From the NCBI GenBank assembly GCA_024280785.1, contig JAJRPK010000189.1, positions 1 through 16,456 of the forward strand: DNA of 16,456 nt. The letters are read 5' to 3'. This document shows, in pieces, positions 7,118-14,987 of the stretch. Made by a program: the position numbers and the translations under genes. The notes under the pieces are model-generated. The model was given only the letters and a program-made list of their open reading frames with translations, was not told the DNA's origin and ran no database searches. This DNA is from Gammaproteobacteria bacterium (GTDB lineage Bacteria > Pseudomonadota > Gammaproteobacteria > Pseudomonadales > UBA7434). Every line of letters starts with the position of its first letter. Within the stretch, counting starts at the first letter, position 1.

Positions 7118-7153
7118 ATCACCTGAACGTATTTTTACATGTAAATAGGTGAT
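7118..7153. promoter_or_regulatory. Nested inverted repeats upstream of the TonB receptor, candidate operator
   Basis: ATCACCT (7118-7124) and AGGTGAT (7147-7153) are exact inverted copies, and between them lies the perfect 12-nt palindrome TTTACATGTAAA (7134-7145). The inner element looks like sites bound by dimeric TetR-like repressors; the outer pair is followed by TTTTTATT and could also work as an RNA hairpin on the plus strand. Regulator unknown; no regulator gene lies in the window. Confidence 0.4.
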
Positions 7154-7336
7154 TTTTATTACCCTAAAAACAAAAGCAGATAATTTCGCCTATGCTTTCA
7201 TAAGCACTACTCAGTCAGGCTAGCCAATGGTTCTTGAATCGCAGTGAAAGCTTGCTTTACTAATTAACGTATCGTTCTCTACTTTCAGTTTAAGTGAGTA
7301 TAGAAAATACCCATTCACGCCGTACGCAAGACAATA

Positions 7337-7351
7337 TCTCTTTAAAAGAGA
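7337..7351 (+). promoter_or_regulatory. Palindrome overlapping the receptor's ribosome-binding site
   Basis: TCTCTTTAAAAGAGA (7-base arms with one central base) covers the AAGAG Shine-Dalgarno sequence located eight bases before the ATG at 7359. In mRNA, TCTCTT can pair with AAGAGA and hide the ribosome site, though the stem is short and AT-rich. Confidence 0.4.
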
Positions 7352-7358
7352 AAAATTG

Positions 7359-9662
7359 ATGAAAATGATTTCAGCTGCCAAATTTCGAATATTCACGGTA
7401 CTGCTATGCTTCTCTCCAACGCTGTTTGCACAAGCACCCATTTCTTATAATCTGGACAACGATTTTATTCTCGATGAGATTGTTATTACAGCCCAAAAAA
7501 GAAAAGAAAATCAGCAAAATGTACCGATTTCGCTTAGGGCATTTGAAAAAGATAGTCTGGAAATGTTTGGCATTGACGAAATTGAAGACCTCTCTGCCAA
7601 TATTCCTAATCTTTTCGTCAACAATTTCAACGTAGATGCAACCTCTATCCGTGTGTTCATTCGCGGCATTGGCCAGAACGATGTTCAGTTGACTCAAGAT
7701 CCCTCTGTTGCTCTGTACACCGATGGTGTTTACGTTGGTACCTCCATCGGCGCAGGTTTTGAAACAATAGACCTAGAGAGAATCGAAATTTTGCGCGGTC
7801 CACAAGGTACGTTATATGGCCGCAACGCTACAGGCGGCGCCATTAATTTGATCTCGGCCAAACCAAAATTAGATCAATTAAGTTTAACGCAATCCCTTGT
7901 CTTGGGGACATTTGAACAAGTTAAATCGCGCAGCATCATTAATCTTCCGTTAGGTCATTCCGCTGCGTTAAAGCTCTCTTATCTCAACTCGCAACGCGAC
8001 GGTGTCGTTGAAAACTACGGCCCGGGTGAAGATTTTGGCTCTGAAGATCGATCGAATGTACGAGCCGCTATACGTATTCAACCCAGCGATGCGCTGGTCG
8101 TCGACTATGCCTATGAAGATATCCGTACTCAGGACTCTCAACGATTGGAACAAGTCACCAAAAGCGATGGCTCTTTCTCGTTCCTCCCCACAAATATTCT
8201 GTCGGTTAATGACGTCTCATCCAATCGTCTGGACGCAGTAACCTCACTTCGAGAAATTAAAGCCAACGATGTCGAGATAACGGGTCATACTCTGGCGATC
8301 GCCTATGATGTCACCGACCGATTCACCCTCAAATCGATCACCGCCAAACGCCAGCTAAGCTCCTATAACTTTGGTGATGGGACCGCTACTACCGAAGTTG
8401 ATGGTGGGTTGTATTTATTAGCGCTTGGGCAACCCGGCCCAGGTATTTCGACAGGGCTAGGCGCACCAGTGCAAAGTCGGGCTGACGTAAAATTCGAGCA
8501 ACTATCACAAGAGTTACAAATACTCGGTAACTCGGATGACGATCAATGGAAATATGTTGCAGGACTCTATTTTTATAAAGACGAATCATCTAGAGATGCC
8601 AACGGCAGTATCGCTTTGGGTCTTCCCAGATTGGAAGAAAGCACTCGCGCAGAGAACCAATCCTTCGCTCTGTACAATCAGACGACCTATTCACCCGATT
8701 TCTCGGATAACCGGTTGCATTTCACTTTAGGCGCGCGATTCTCCCTTGATAACCGAAAGGCATTTCGCATCAATAATAACGCCGGATCATTTGCTGCATC
8801 AGCCCCGAGCGGGGCCAGCTACGATAAAGATTTTACCAACTTTAACCCCTCGTTTGTTACCGCTTATGACTATTCTGATGAGGTCAATATCTACGCGAAA
8901 GTAGTGTCTGGTTATAAATCTGGCGGCACATCGCAGCGCTCTGCATCACTTACATTTTTTGAAGAGGGCTTTGACGAAGAAGAGTTAGTTTCTTATGAAC
9001 TCGGATTGAAAGGTGATTTTCTGGAGAATCGATTGCGCACTAACCTCGCCGTCTTTTACACAGAATTTGACGGGTTTCAAACCAGCTTGCAAACTGGGCC
9101 AACGCCGGGCGATCGAGATTTTATCGGTATCGACGATACAACCATCGAAGGCCTCGAGCTGGACGTAACGCTCCTAATGATTGATAACTTAAAACTGTAT
9201 ATCGGCTACGGTTATCAAAATAGCGATTTGGGTCTTGATTCAGTCAATTATTTCGATTCCAATGACGTTGCCCAAACCGCAAATCTGACCGGCCGACTAT
9301 CGTATGCGGCCAAGCACAGTGCCGTCGCCGCTATTGACTATGAAGTACTTTTTAATGTCACCTCGATAATTTTTCACTTGGGTTACAACTATCAATCATC
9401 CGCTAACAGCTCGGTCAATGTAGCAGATAATGCAACCATCGACCCTCGTTACCTGCTAGACGCGACTATTACAATCAAAGATATTCAACTGGATGAAAAA
9501 ACAAGCAGCCTCAATATTTCAATTTGGGGTAAAAACTTACTGGACGAAGAATATCAACTAATAAATGTCTCTTCGTTTAGCTTTGTCGACGCCGATCAAA
9601 CCACCACCTTCGGTGATCCACGAACCTACGGTATTACCTTTACCTACAAATACCAAAAATAA
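7359..9662 (+). CDS. TonB-dependent outer-membrane receptor
   Basis: A 767-residue outer-membrane beta-barrel transporter that would take up a bulky or scarce ligand using energy from TonB-ExbBD. It has a signal peptide (hydrophobic about residues 7-23, likely cleaved after LFA or shortly after), then a TonB box-like segment DEIVITAQKRK, and a plug domain with RVFIRGIGQND and the conserved motif LRGPQGTLYGRNATGGAINLIS. A 22-strand-type barrel follows and it ends FGDPRTYGITFTYKYQK, where the final aromatic pattern is shifted by two residues from the usual terminal Phe/Tyr. The plug type is the large 'catabolic' class common in marine and sphingomonad-like bacteria and is not specific for iron. 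The ATG at 7359 fits the spacing to AAGAG; an adjacent upstream TTG at 7356 is less likely. It is convergent with the amidohydrolase gene, 28 bp away. Confidence 0.93.
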   Translation: MKMISAAKFRIFTVLLCFSPTLFAQAPISYNLDNDFILDEIVITAQKRKENQQNVPISLRAFEKDSLEMFGIDEIEDLSANIPNLFVNNFNVDATSIRVFIRGIGQNDVQLTQDPSVALYTDGVYVGTSIGAGFETIDLERIEILRGPQGTLYGRNATGGAINLISAKPKLDQLSLTQSLVLGTFEQVKSRSIINLPLGHSAALKLSYLNSQRDGVVENYGPGEDFGSEDRSNVRAAIRIQPSDALVVDYAYEDIRTQDSQRLEQVTKSDGSFSFLPTNILSVNDVSSNRLDAVTSLREIKANDVEITGHTLAIAYDVTDRFTLKSITAKRQLSSYNFGDGTATTEVDGGLYLLALGQPGPGISTGLGAPVQSRADVKFEQLSQELQILGNSDDDQWKYVAGLYFYKDESSRDANGSIALGLPRLEESTRAENQSFALYNQTTYSPDFSDNRLHFTLGARFSLDNRKAFRINNNAGSFAASAPSGASYDKDFTNFNPSFVTAYDYSDEVNIYAKVVSGYKSGGTSQRSASLTFFEEGFDEEELVSYELGLKGDFLENRLRTNLAVFYTEFDGFQTSLQTGPTPGDRDFIGIDDTTIEGLELDVTLLMIDNLKLYIGYGYQNSDLGLDSVNYFDSNDVAQTANLTGRLSYAAKHSAVAAIDYEVLFNVTSIIFHLGYNYQSSANSSVNVADNATIDPRYLLDATITIKDIQLDEKTSSLNISIWGKNLLDEEYQLINVSSFSFVDADQTTTFGDPRTYGITFTYKYQK

Positions 9663-9670
9663 TAAATACA

Positions 9671-9699
9671 AAAAACCGCTCAGGGCACAGCTAAGCTGT
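9671..9699 (-). terminator. Possible terminator region for the amidohydrolase gene
   Basis: On the minus strand, the hairpin ACAGC-TTA-GCTGT spans the stop codon (9687-9699), and after GCCCTGAGCGG there is a run of six T (9671-9676). The hairpin does not directly abut the T-run, so this is an imperfect intrinsic terminator. The 28-bp gap to the convergent receptor leaves no space for another. Confidence 0.35.
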
Positions 9700-11577
9700 A
9701 CGGGTAGCCCGCAATACTCTTCCTAACGTTTTTTCGCCTAAATCGTTGGTGAATTGATGCCCTTCTTCCCAAACCCTCCTTCCGCGAATATAAACCTGCT
9801 CTACCACTCCGTTAGATCTATTAATCAAAACATCGTGTTCAAACTTCTCATTCCAAATTTTTTCTCGATTTGCGTTTACATCGTGTTTGGCTAATGCTTC
9901 CGGGTTAAACAAAGCCAAATCGGCTTGCGCGCCAACGGATATTGACCCCGTATCGATACCAAAAAATTCTGCTGGCTCGGTTGTCAAACGCTTAACGGCA
10001 TGAGCAACGCGATCAACACCAGAACGTTGAGCCAATCGTAAAGTATTCAAATTGCAATCATAAAAAGCCAGGTTGGTTAAATGCGCACCGCTGTCATTAA
10101 AACCGGGTAAAGCGTGCTTATGAAATAGTATCTCTTCAACCACGTCTTCATCGATATTGGCTGAATCAAACCACCAACGAAAGCCGGTATCGTATAAACG
10201 TAAACCTTGTAGAAAGAACTCAGTGGCCTTGTCGATATTATCGGGAAACCTTCGAAAGACTTCAGCTTCATCATCGGTTAATGCCCCTCGCACTCCGCCG
10301 CTTTGCTGGAACAATTGCAAGCGATCATAAACCTCAGACAGAGAACAACCGTTCCAACTTTCCACTGGGGTATCGTCAAAAAACATTTCGTTGTAATCCA
10401 TTTGAAAGGTCGCTGCGTCATCAGACTTAGCGAGAAAGGAAACAATTCCGCCAGGCTTTTCAGCTTTCTCTACTCTAGCCCAATCCACTCTAAACCTTGC
10501 TTGCCAATCGGGGTCATCCAAAATTGCTCGACGACCAGCAGTGTCTTCTTCTTCACAGGCAATAAGTTCTCTTGTTGACTCTAGCTCCTCGAAAATGGGC
10601 GCTACAATACCGTCTGACCACATGCGAAAGTTTGCCCCTAAGGCCTGAAAATGAATTTTTCCGCGACAAAACCACGAATTAATGACCGAGCTCAGCATCA
10701 GCATTGCTTTCCATACACCGGGGGTACTGGTAAAATCGATTGCGGTTAGTGCAGAAACCCGCATTGGCTTGCGGTAAAACCATCCAGCACTCCAAAAAAA
10801 CCGTTTAATGGTTCGACCCATACGCTCACCGTCGGGATTAGTTTGCCATACCCGACCGTACTCACGCACGATATCTAGCTGCGCTTTTAACTCACCATCT
10901 TCGGCAAAGTGAGCGGGAATACGACTTTGCTTATTAGGATCGTTAGAAAGATAGTGAAAAATAATCTGATCTGTCGACAAACCCAGATAACCTTGATCCA
11001 GAGCCTCACGTAAAAGACCTTGCATTTCCGCCTCTTCTTGGGCAGTTGGCTTTCGCGAAACCGAGTCGCTGACCCCCATAACCTGAATACGCAACATAGA
11101 GTGCGGCACAAACACCGCCATATTGGGTCCCAATGCAATATCGTCAAAATGCTTAAGATAATCTTCGGTGTTGTCCCAAGTCATCACATCAGCACATTTT
11201 TGTAACACGCTTTTCGGTACATTTTCTACTCGGGTAAAACAATCTATAATAGGGTTATCGCCGTTTTTATCTTGCGCGCCAAAGGCCGCACCCAAGGAAC
11301 AGTTTCCAACTAATACTGTAGTCGTGCCGTGTCTAACTACCTCCCCGAGCCCAGGGTTAAGCTCTACCTCTAAATCGAGATGAGTGTGGATGTCCAGCAA
11401 CCCCGGAGTTAACCATTTACCCGTGGCATCAACGGTTTCCGTCACTGTATCAAAGGCCAGGTCTTTGCCTATTTCCATAATCTTTCCGTCACGAATCGCA
11501 ACATCACCCAGTATCGGTGAGTCCCCGTAGCCATCAAAAATTAATGCATTACTAATCAGTACATCGCAGGTTTTCAT
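9691..11577 (-). CDS. Amidohydrolase-superfamily protein, D-aminoacylase-like, altered metal site
   Basis: A 628-residue cytoplasmic protein (no signal peptide) of the N-acyl-D-amino-acid deacylase group, which cleaves amide bonds with bound metal. Seen: an N-terminal beta-sandwich part (DVLISNALIFDGYGDSPILGDVAI), the metal HxH in GLLDIHTHLD (H64, H66), the cysteine in VGNCSLG (C93), the late acid in GFNDSGAHL (D495), and a C-terminal sandwich (GSISVGAQADLALFNPE). In D-aminoacylase, C96, H220 and H250 hold the tight zinc. Here C93 remains, but the segment equal to THIRNE reads QTNPDGE (245-251), and the SHHK-like segment reads RVSALTA (273-279), so neither histidine is found. It may use other ligands or a different chemistry. 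It is longer than the approximately 480-residue D-aminoacylases. The start ATG at 11577 lacks a clear ribosome site. Divergent from the epimerase operon; substrate unknown. Confidence 0.85.
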   Translation of the reverse strand: MKTCDVLISNALIFDGYGDSPILGDVAIRDGKIMEIGKDLAFDTVTETVDATGKWLTPGLLDIHTHLDLEVELNPGLGEVVRHGTTTVLVGNCSLGAAFGAQDKNGDNPIIDCFTRVENVPKSVLQKCADVMTWDNTEDYLKHFDDIALGPNMAVFVPHSMLRIQVMGVSDSVSRKPTAQEEAEMQGLLREALDQGYLGLSTDQIIFHYLSNDPNKQSRIPAHFAEDGELKAQLDIVREYGRVWQTNPDGERMGRTIKRFFWSAGWFYRKPMRVSALTAIDFTSTPGVWKAMLMLSSVINSWFCRGKIHFQALGANFRMWSDGIVAPIFEELESTRELIACEEEDTAGRRAILDDPDWQARFRVDWARVEKAEKPGGIVSFLAKSDDAATFQMDYNEMFFDDTPVESWNGCSLSEVYDRLQLFQQSGGVRGALTDDEAEVFRRFPDNIDKATEFFLQGLRLYDTGFRWWFDSANIDEDVVEEILFHKHALPGFNDSGAHLTNLAFYDCNLNTLRLAQRSGVDRVAHAVKRLTTEPAEFFGIDTGSISVGAQADLALFNPEALAKHDVNANREKIWNEKFEHDVLINRSNGVVEQVYIRGRRVWEEGHQFTNDLGEKTLGRVLRATRTA

Positions 11578-11983
11578 ATTGTCACATCACTGTTAAGCAG
11601 CGACCCTCATCTTAGTGATCAGTGTTAAAAGTATCCTACAGGCTAGCTGTAAGCGAAAAATACCCAGTGGTGATTAAAGCGCCCAATATAGATTCGGTCA
11701 AGCTCTACATCATTACCGTTTTGCATGCACTTTAAACAGCTATGATTTGAGAAAAACTTTTTGAGCAACTACACCCATAGTCATGATGGAACAAATAACA
11801 TTACAATTAGTGCATCACAGGGGTCGATACTGAACATCACTGCGAATATAGGATTATTATAAGTGGAGCAACTCACTATGGGTGAAAATTCCAAAATCCC
11901 ACGGCTGACAGTTTCAAAAAGAATAAAATAACGGCATCAATTGCACTACAAGCAGTCTCTCCCGTTTTAGATGGAAAAATAGT
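11578..11983. other. Divergent intergenic region between the amidohydrolase and the epimerase
   Basis: A 406-bp AT-rich stretch expected to contain promoters for both neighbours. I see no RNA gene, strong palindrome or confident -35/-10 pair. A short ORF at 11863-11931 (GTG start, 22 codons, ending VSKRIK) is followed by another open frame reaching the epimerase start, but neither has a ribosome site or recognisable similarity, so I do not call a gene. Confidence 0.4.
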
Positions 11984-12967
11984 ATGAGCGAAAAAATATC
12001 ACTCGTTATGGGTGCCAGCGGATTTTTAGGCAGCCATATTATCAAACAATTGTCAGCGCAAAATCAACCAGTGCGAGCATTTGTTAGAGAATCGAGTAAT
12101 ACCCAAACTATCGACGATTTAAACATCTCCACCTATCGCGGCGACATAATGGACCCTGCAAGTCTTCGTCAGGCCATCAGCGAATGCGATGTAATTTACT
12201 ACTGTATTGTCGACACCCGCGCTTGGCTAAAAGATACGTCTCCTCTATTTCGCACCAACGTCGACGGCTTGCGTAACGTGCTAGAAGTAGCCGCTGAAGT
12301 GGGCGTGGATAAATTTATTTACACTAGTAGCATTGTCACTATCGGTCTTAATCCCAGCGGCATAGCTACCGAAAAAGATGATTTTAACTGGGTGAACAAA
12401 GCCCCCGCTTACGTCCGCTGTCGAGTCGACGCAGAAAATCTTATGTTTGAGTTTTGTAACAATAGAGGGTTACCGGGAATCGCTATGTGCGTTGCCAATA
12501 CCTATGGCCCTGGCGATAGTCAGCCTACACCACATGGAGCGCTAATAAAAAATGTGGCTTTAGAAGAAACATCGCTGCCTATTGATTGCTGTAATCCCAT
12601 TGTAGATATTCGCGATGCGGCACAAGCAATGATATTGGCCGCAGACAAGGGTGCCGTCGGTGAACGTTATATAATTTCTGCGGAACACCTCAATCAAATT
12701 ACGCTGTTTGGCTATGCCGCCGATGCGGCAGGAGTAAAACACCCCCGCTTAAAGCTTTCGATTCCTGTCGTTTACATAATAGCGTTAGTTGCACAAACAG
12801 TTAATAAATTATTTGGCAAGCGTACCGCTCTCAACACAGAATCCATATTGTTAAGCCATATTTTTAACGAGATGGACTGTAGCAAAGCACGGCAACAATT
12901 GGGCTGGCAACCGAGACCAATGAAGCAGAGCATAGAAGATGCAGTAGCCTTTTACTTAGCGGAATAA
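11984..12967 (+). CDS. NAD(P)-dependent epimerase/dehydratase or 3-beta-HSD-like extended SDR
   Basis: A 327-residue cytoplasmic oxidoreductase of the extended short-chain dehydrogenase family, expected to oxidise or reduce a hydroxyl/keto group or epimerise a sugar-like substrate with NAD(P). The dinucleotide-binding motif is GASGFLG (residues 10-16), the acidic/strand pattern GDIMDP follows at about 53-58, the active-site Ser region is YTSS (113-116), and the catalytic motif is Y143-V-R-C-R147. Extended SDRs have Tyr-x-x-x-Lys; here the Lys codon is replaced by CGA (Arg). Downstream landmarks such as ANTYGPGD and VDIRDAAQAMILAA are normal. The ATG has GGA about ten bases upstream. It lies 48 bp ahead of the DUF3604 gene on the same strand, a likely operon. 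It resembles the HpnA/3-beta-HSD-like group, but the substrate cannot be read from the sequence. Confidence 0.88.
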   Translation: MSEKISLVMGASGFLGSHIIKQLSAQNQPVRAFVRESSNTQTIDDLNISTYRGDIMDPASLRQAISECDVIYYCIVDTRAWLKDTSPLFRTNVDGLRNVLEVAAEVGVDKFIYTSSIVTIGLNPSGIATEKDDFNWVNKAPAYVRCRVDAENLMFEFCNNRGLPGIAMCVANTYGPGDSQPTPHGALIKNVALEETSLPIDCCNPIVDIRDAAQAMILAADKGAVGERYIISAEHLNQITLFGYAADAAGVKHPRLKLSIPVVYIIALVAQTVNKLFGKRTALNTESILLSHIFNEMDCSKARQQLGWQPRPMKQSIEDAVAFYLAE

Positions 12968-13015
12968 CGACCCTTTGTTATTATCCGTATTTATTACACA
13001 ATTAACGAGATCGCA

Positions 13016-14974
13016 ATGAAAATAACTAAATCGTCAATCACTCTAATAGTATTTAGTGTGGCCTTTTCACTGCCATCAATTCATGCCGCTGATAAAGACC
13101 TGCGAGATAACCCTCTGGTTCAACAGATTGCCAAACAACGTAATACGGTCGATGGCAGCGTCTACTCACCCTACACAGGAAAAACCATTCCCCAGCAAGT
13201 ATTCTGGGGCGACACACACTTACATAGCTCAATGAGTTTAGACGCCAACTCGGCTGGCAATGAAAGGCTATCTCCCGCCGAAGCTTACCAATTTGCCCGT
13301 GGCGACAAAGTTAATTCCAGCTACGGCAGGCCTGTTCGCTTAAATACTCCGCTCGATTTTTTAGTCGTCGCCGATCACGCTGAATACTTAGGCCTAATCG
13401 CAAGAATTCGTCGTCAAGATCCTGCTCTAAACAACAGTCCCGCAGGGCAGAAAATCTTATCCACCTTAGCCAAAGGGAAAAAAGCAAGCATTCAGCTTTT
13501 TCGTGACCTAGGTATAGCTTTTATTGACAGCGACAACCGCTTCCCAACAAACGATCTCAGTTACGATACTTGGAAAACCAGCACAGCCGTAGCCGATGAA
13601 TACAACAACCCCGGAAGTTTTACAGCGTTAATTGGCTACGAATGGACCTTCTTCCCCAACGGCGACAACTTACACCGGGTTGTTATCTACAAAGATGGCG
13701 CTGAGAAAGCTGGCTCTTTGCCCCCCTTCTCAGCCCTGGATGGAAAAACACCCGAAGAGCTATGGGCCTTTATGGCGGAGTATGAAAAGAAAACCGGTGG
13801 GGAAATACTTGCTATTCCACATAACGCTAACGTTAGTAACGGAAAAATGTTTCAACTCCGAGATTCCAACGGCAAGCCGTTCGACGCTGAATACACGAAA
13901 TTACGGCAGCGATGGGAACCCTTGGTAGAAGTCACTCAAATCAAGGGCGACGGCGAAGCCCACCCCTACCTTTCTCCTAACGATGAATTTGCCGACTTTG
14001 AAACTTGGGACAAAGGCAACCTTAATCCCTTTGCCAGCGTCCCGAAATCCCCTGACATGTTGCAGTACGAATATGCACGATCTGCATTAAAGCTCGGTTT
14101 AAACCAACAAACAGAAACCGGGACCAATCCCTTTAAATTTGGCATGATCGGCAGTACAGATGCTCATACCTCACTAGCTACCGCCGCTGAAAATAACTTC
14201 TGGGGAAAAGTTGCTGCGTTAGAACCCGGATTTGATCGTAGTACGGGAATTTTCTTTAAGTCAGAAAAGGGCGGCGACCTGAACACTATGGCATGGGAGC
14301 AAGTCGCCTCGGGATACGCCGCCGTTTGGGCGCAAGAAAATACGCGAGAATCTTTATTTGCTGCCATGAAACGCAAGGAAGTGTACGCTACAACAGGCTC
14401 ACGTATCACCGTACGATTTTTTGGTGGATGGGACTACGATAAAGATGACGTCTATAAATCAGATGTTGCACGTCTAGGCTATCAAAAAGGGGTGCCCATG
14501 GGTGGCGACTTATTGCCAATGACTAAACTCACAAACAAAAACAGACAGTCCCCAACGTTTATGGTTACCGCAAGCAAAGACCCTAACGGAGCCAACCTCG
14601 ATAGAATTCAAATCATTAAGGGATGGCAGGATGCAAACGGTGTCCTCCAGGAAAAAGTGTATAACGTGGCAGTATCCGACGGCAGAAAAATCCGTAAAAA
14701 CGGTTCGGTAAAAAATCTAACATCTACTGTTGATTTTGAAAAAGTCAGTTACTCTAACGCTATTGGCAATCCGCAACTGGCAACCGTTTGGGAAGACCCC
14801 GATTTTAACCCGTCGCTAAGCGCCTTTTATTATGCCCGAGTAATAGAAATACCAACACCTCGATGGACAGAGTTCGATCGACAAAAATTTAATTACGATA
14901 TTTTGAAAGAAACACCCCGCGAAGTTCAAGATCGCGCCTATACCTCACCCATTTGGTATACGCCTCAAAAATAG
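13016..14974 (+). CDS. Exported DUF3604 family protein, PHP-like metallohydrolase
   Basis: A 652-residue protein with a signal peptide (hydrophobic residues about 8-20, likely cleaved after SIHA, residue 24), so probably periplasmic. The family has no established reaction. Motifs match the polymerase-and-histidinol-phosphatase-like fold: FWGDTHLHSSMSLDA (H68, H70), FLVVADHAEYLG (D120, H121), GYEWTFFPNGDNLHR (about 207-221), AIPHNANVSNGKM (H269), EVTQIKGDGEAHPYLS (about 305-320) and GMIGSTDAHTSL (D382, H384). This set of His/Asp residues would hold a multi-metal centre, and none of them looks damaged. The C-terminal part (about 450-640) is a less conserved all-beta-looking domain. The ribosome site is GAG eight bases before the ATG. 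It follows the epimerase gene by 48 bp and ends 13 bp from the convergent sulfotransferase. Confidence 0.92.
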   Translation: MKITKSSITLIVFSVAFSLPSIHAADKDLRDNPLVQQIAKQRNTVDGSVYSPYTGKTIPQQVFWGDTHLHSSMSLDANSAGNERLSPAEAYQFARGDKVNSSYGRPVRLNTPLDFLVVADHAEYLGLIARIRRQDPALNNSPAGQKILSTLAKGKKASIQLFRDLGIAFIDSDNRFPTNDLSYDTWKTSTAVADEYNNPGSFTALIGYEWTFFPNGDNLHRVVIYKDGAEKAGSLPPFSALDGKTPEELWAFMAEYEKKTGGEILAIPHNANVSNGKMFQLRDSNGKPFDAEYTKLRQRWEPLVEVTQIKGDGEAHPYLSPNDEFADFETWDKGNLNPFASVPKSPDMLQYEYARSALKLGLNQQTETGTNPFKFGMIGSTDAHTSLATAAENNFWGKVAALEPGFDRSTGIFFKSEKGGDLNTMAWEQVASGYAAVWAQENTRESLFAAMKRKEVYATTGSRITVRFFGGWDYDKDDVYKSDVARLGYQKGVPMGGDLLPMTKLTNKNRQSPTFMVTASKDPNGANLDRIQIIKGWQDANGVLQEKVYNVAVSDGRKIRKNGSVKNLTSTVDFEKVSYSNAIGNPQLATVWEDPDFNPSLSAFYYARVIEIPTPRWTEFDRQKFNYDILKETPREVQDRAYTSPIWYTPQK

Positions 14975-14987
14975 CCGTAGTCTTTCA

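Larger units (their letters stand above)
6911..7358. other. Intergenic region between the acyl-CoA ligase and the TonB receptor
   Basis: About 448 bp without a gene. It contains an 11-bp GC-rich hairpin (6952-6983), an inverted repeat enclosing a 12-nt palindrome (7118-7153), and a palindrome over the receptor's ribosome-binding site (7337-7351). I found no clear Fur box. The receptor promoter should be here, but no convincing -35/-10 pair was seen. Confidence 0.5.

Noticed and set aside
7404..7697. 97-codon minus-strand frame opposite the TonB receptor
   Set aside because: It lies opposite the conserved signal peptide and plug domain; no start signal and no recognisable protein.
11863..11931. 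22-codon frame (GTG start, ending VSKRIK) that might be the front of a broken regulator
   Set aside because: Too short, no ribosome site, no recognisable motif; a frameshifted continuation to 11986 is also unrecognisable.
13632..13928. 98-codon frame inside the DUF3604 gene
   Set aside because: Same strand but different frame across conserved DUF3604 motifs; a shadow frame.
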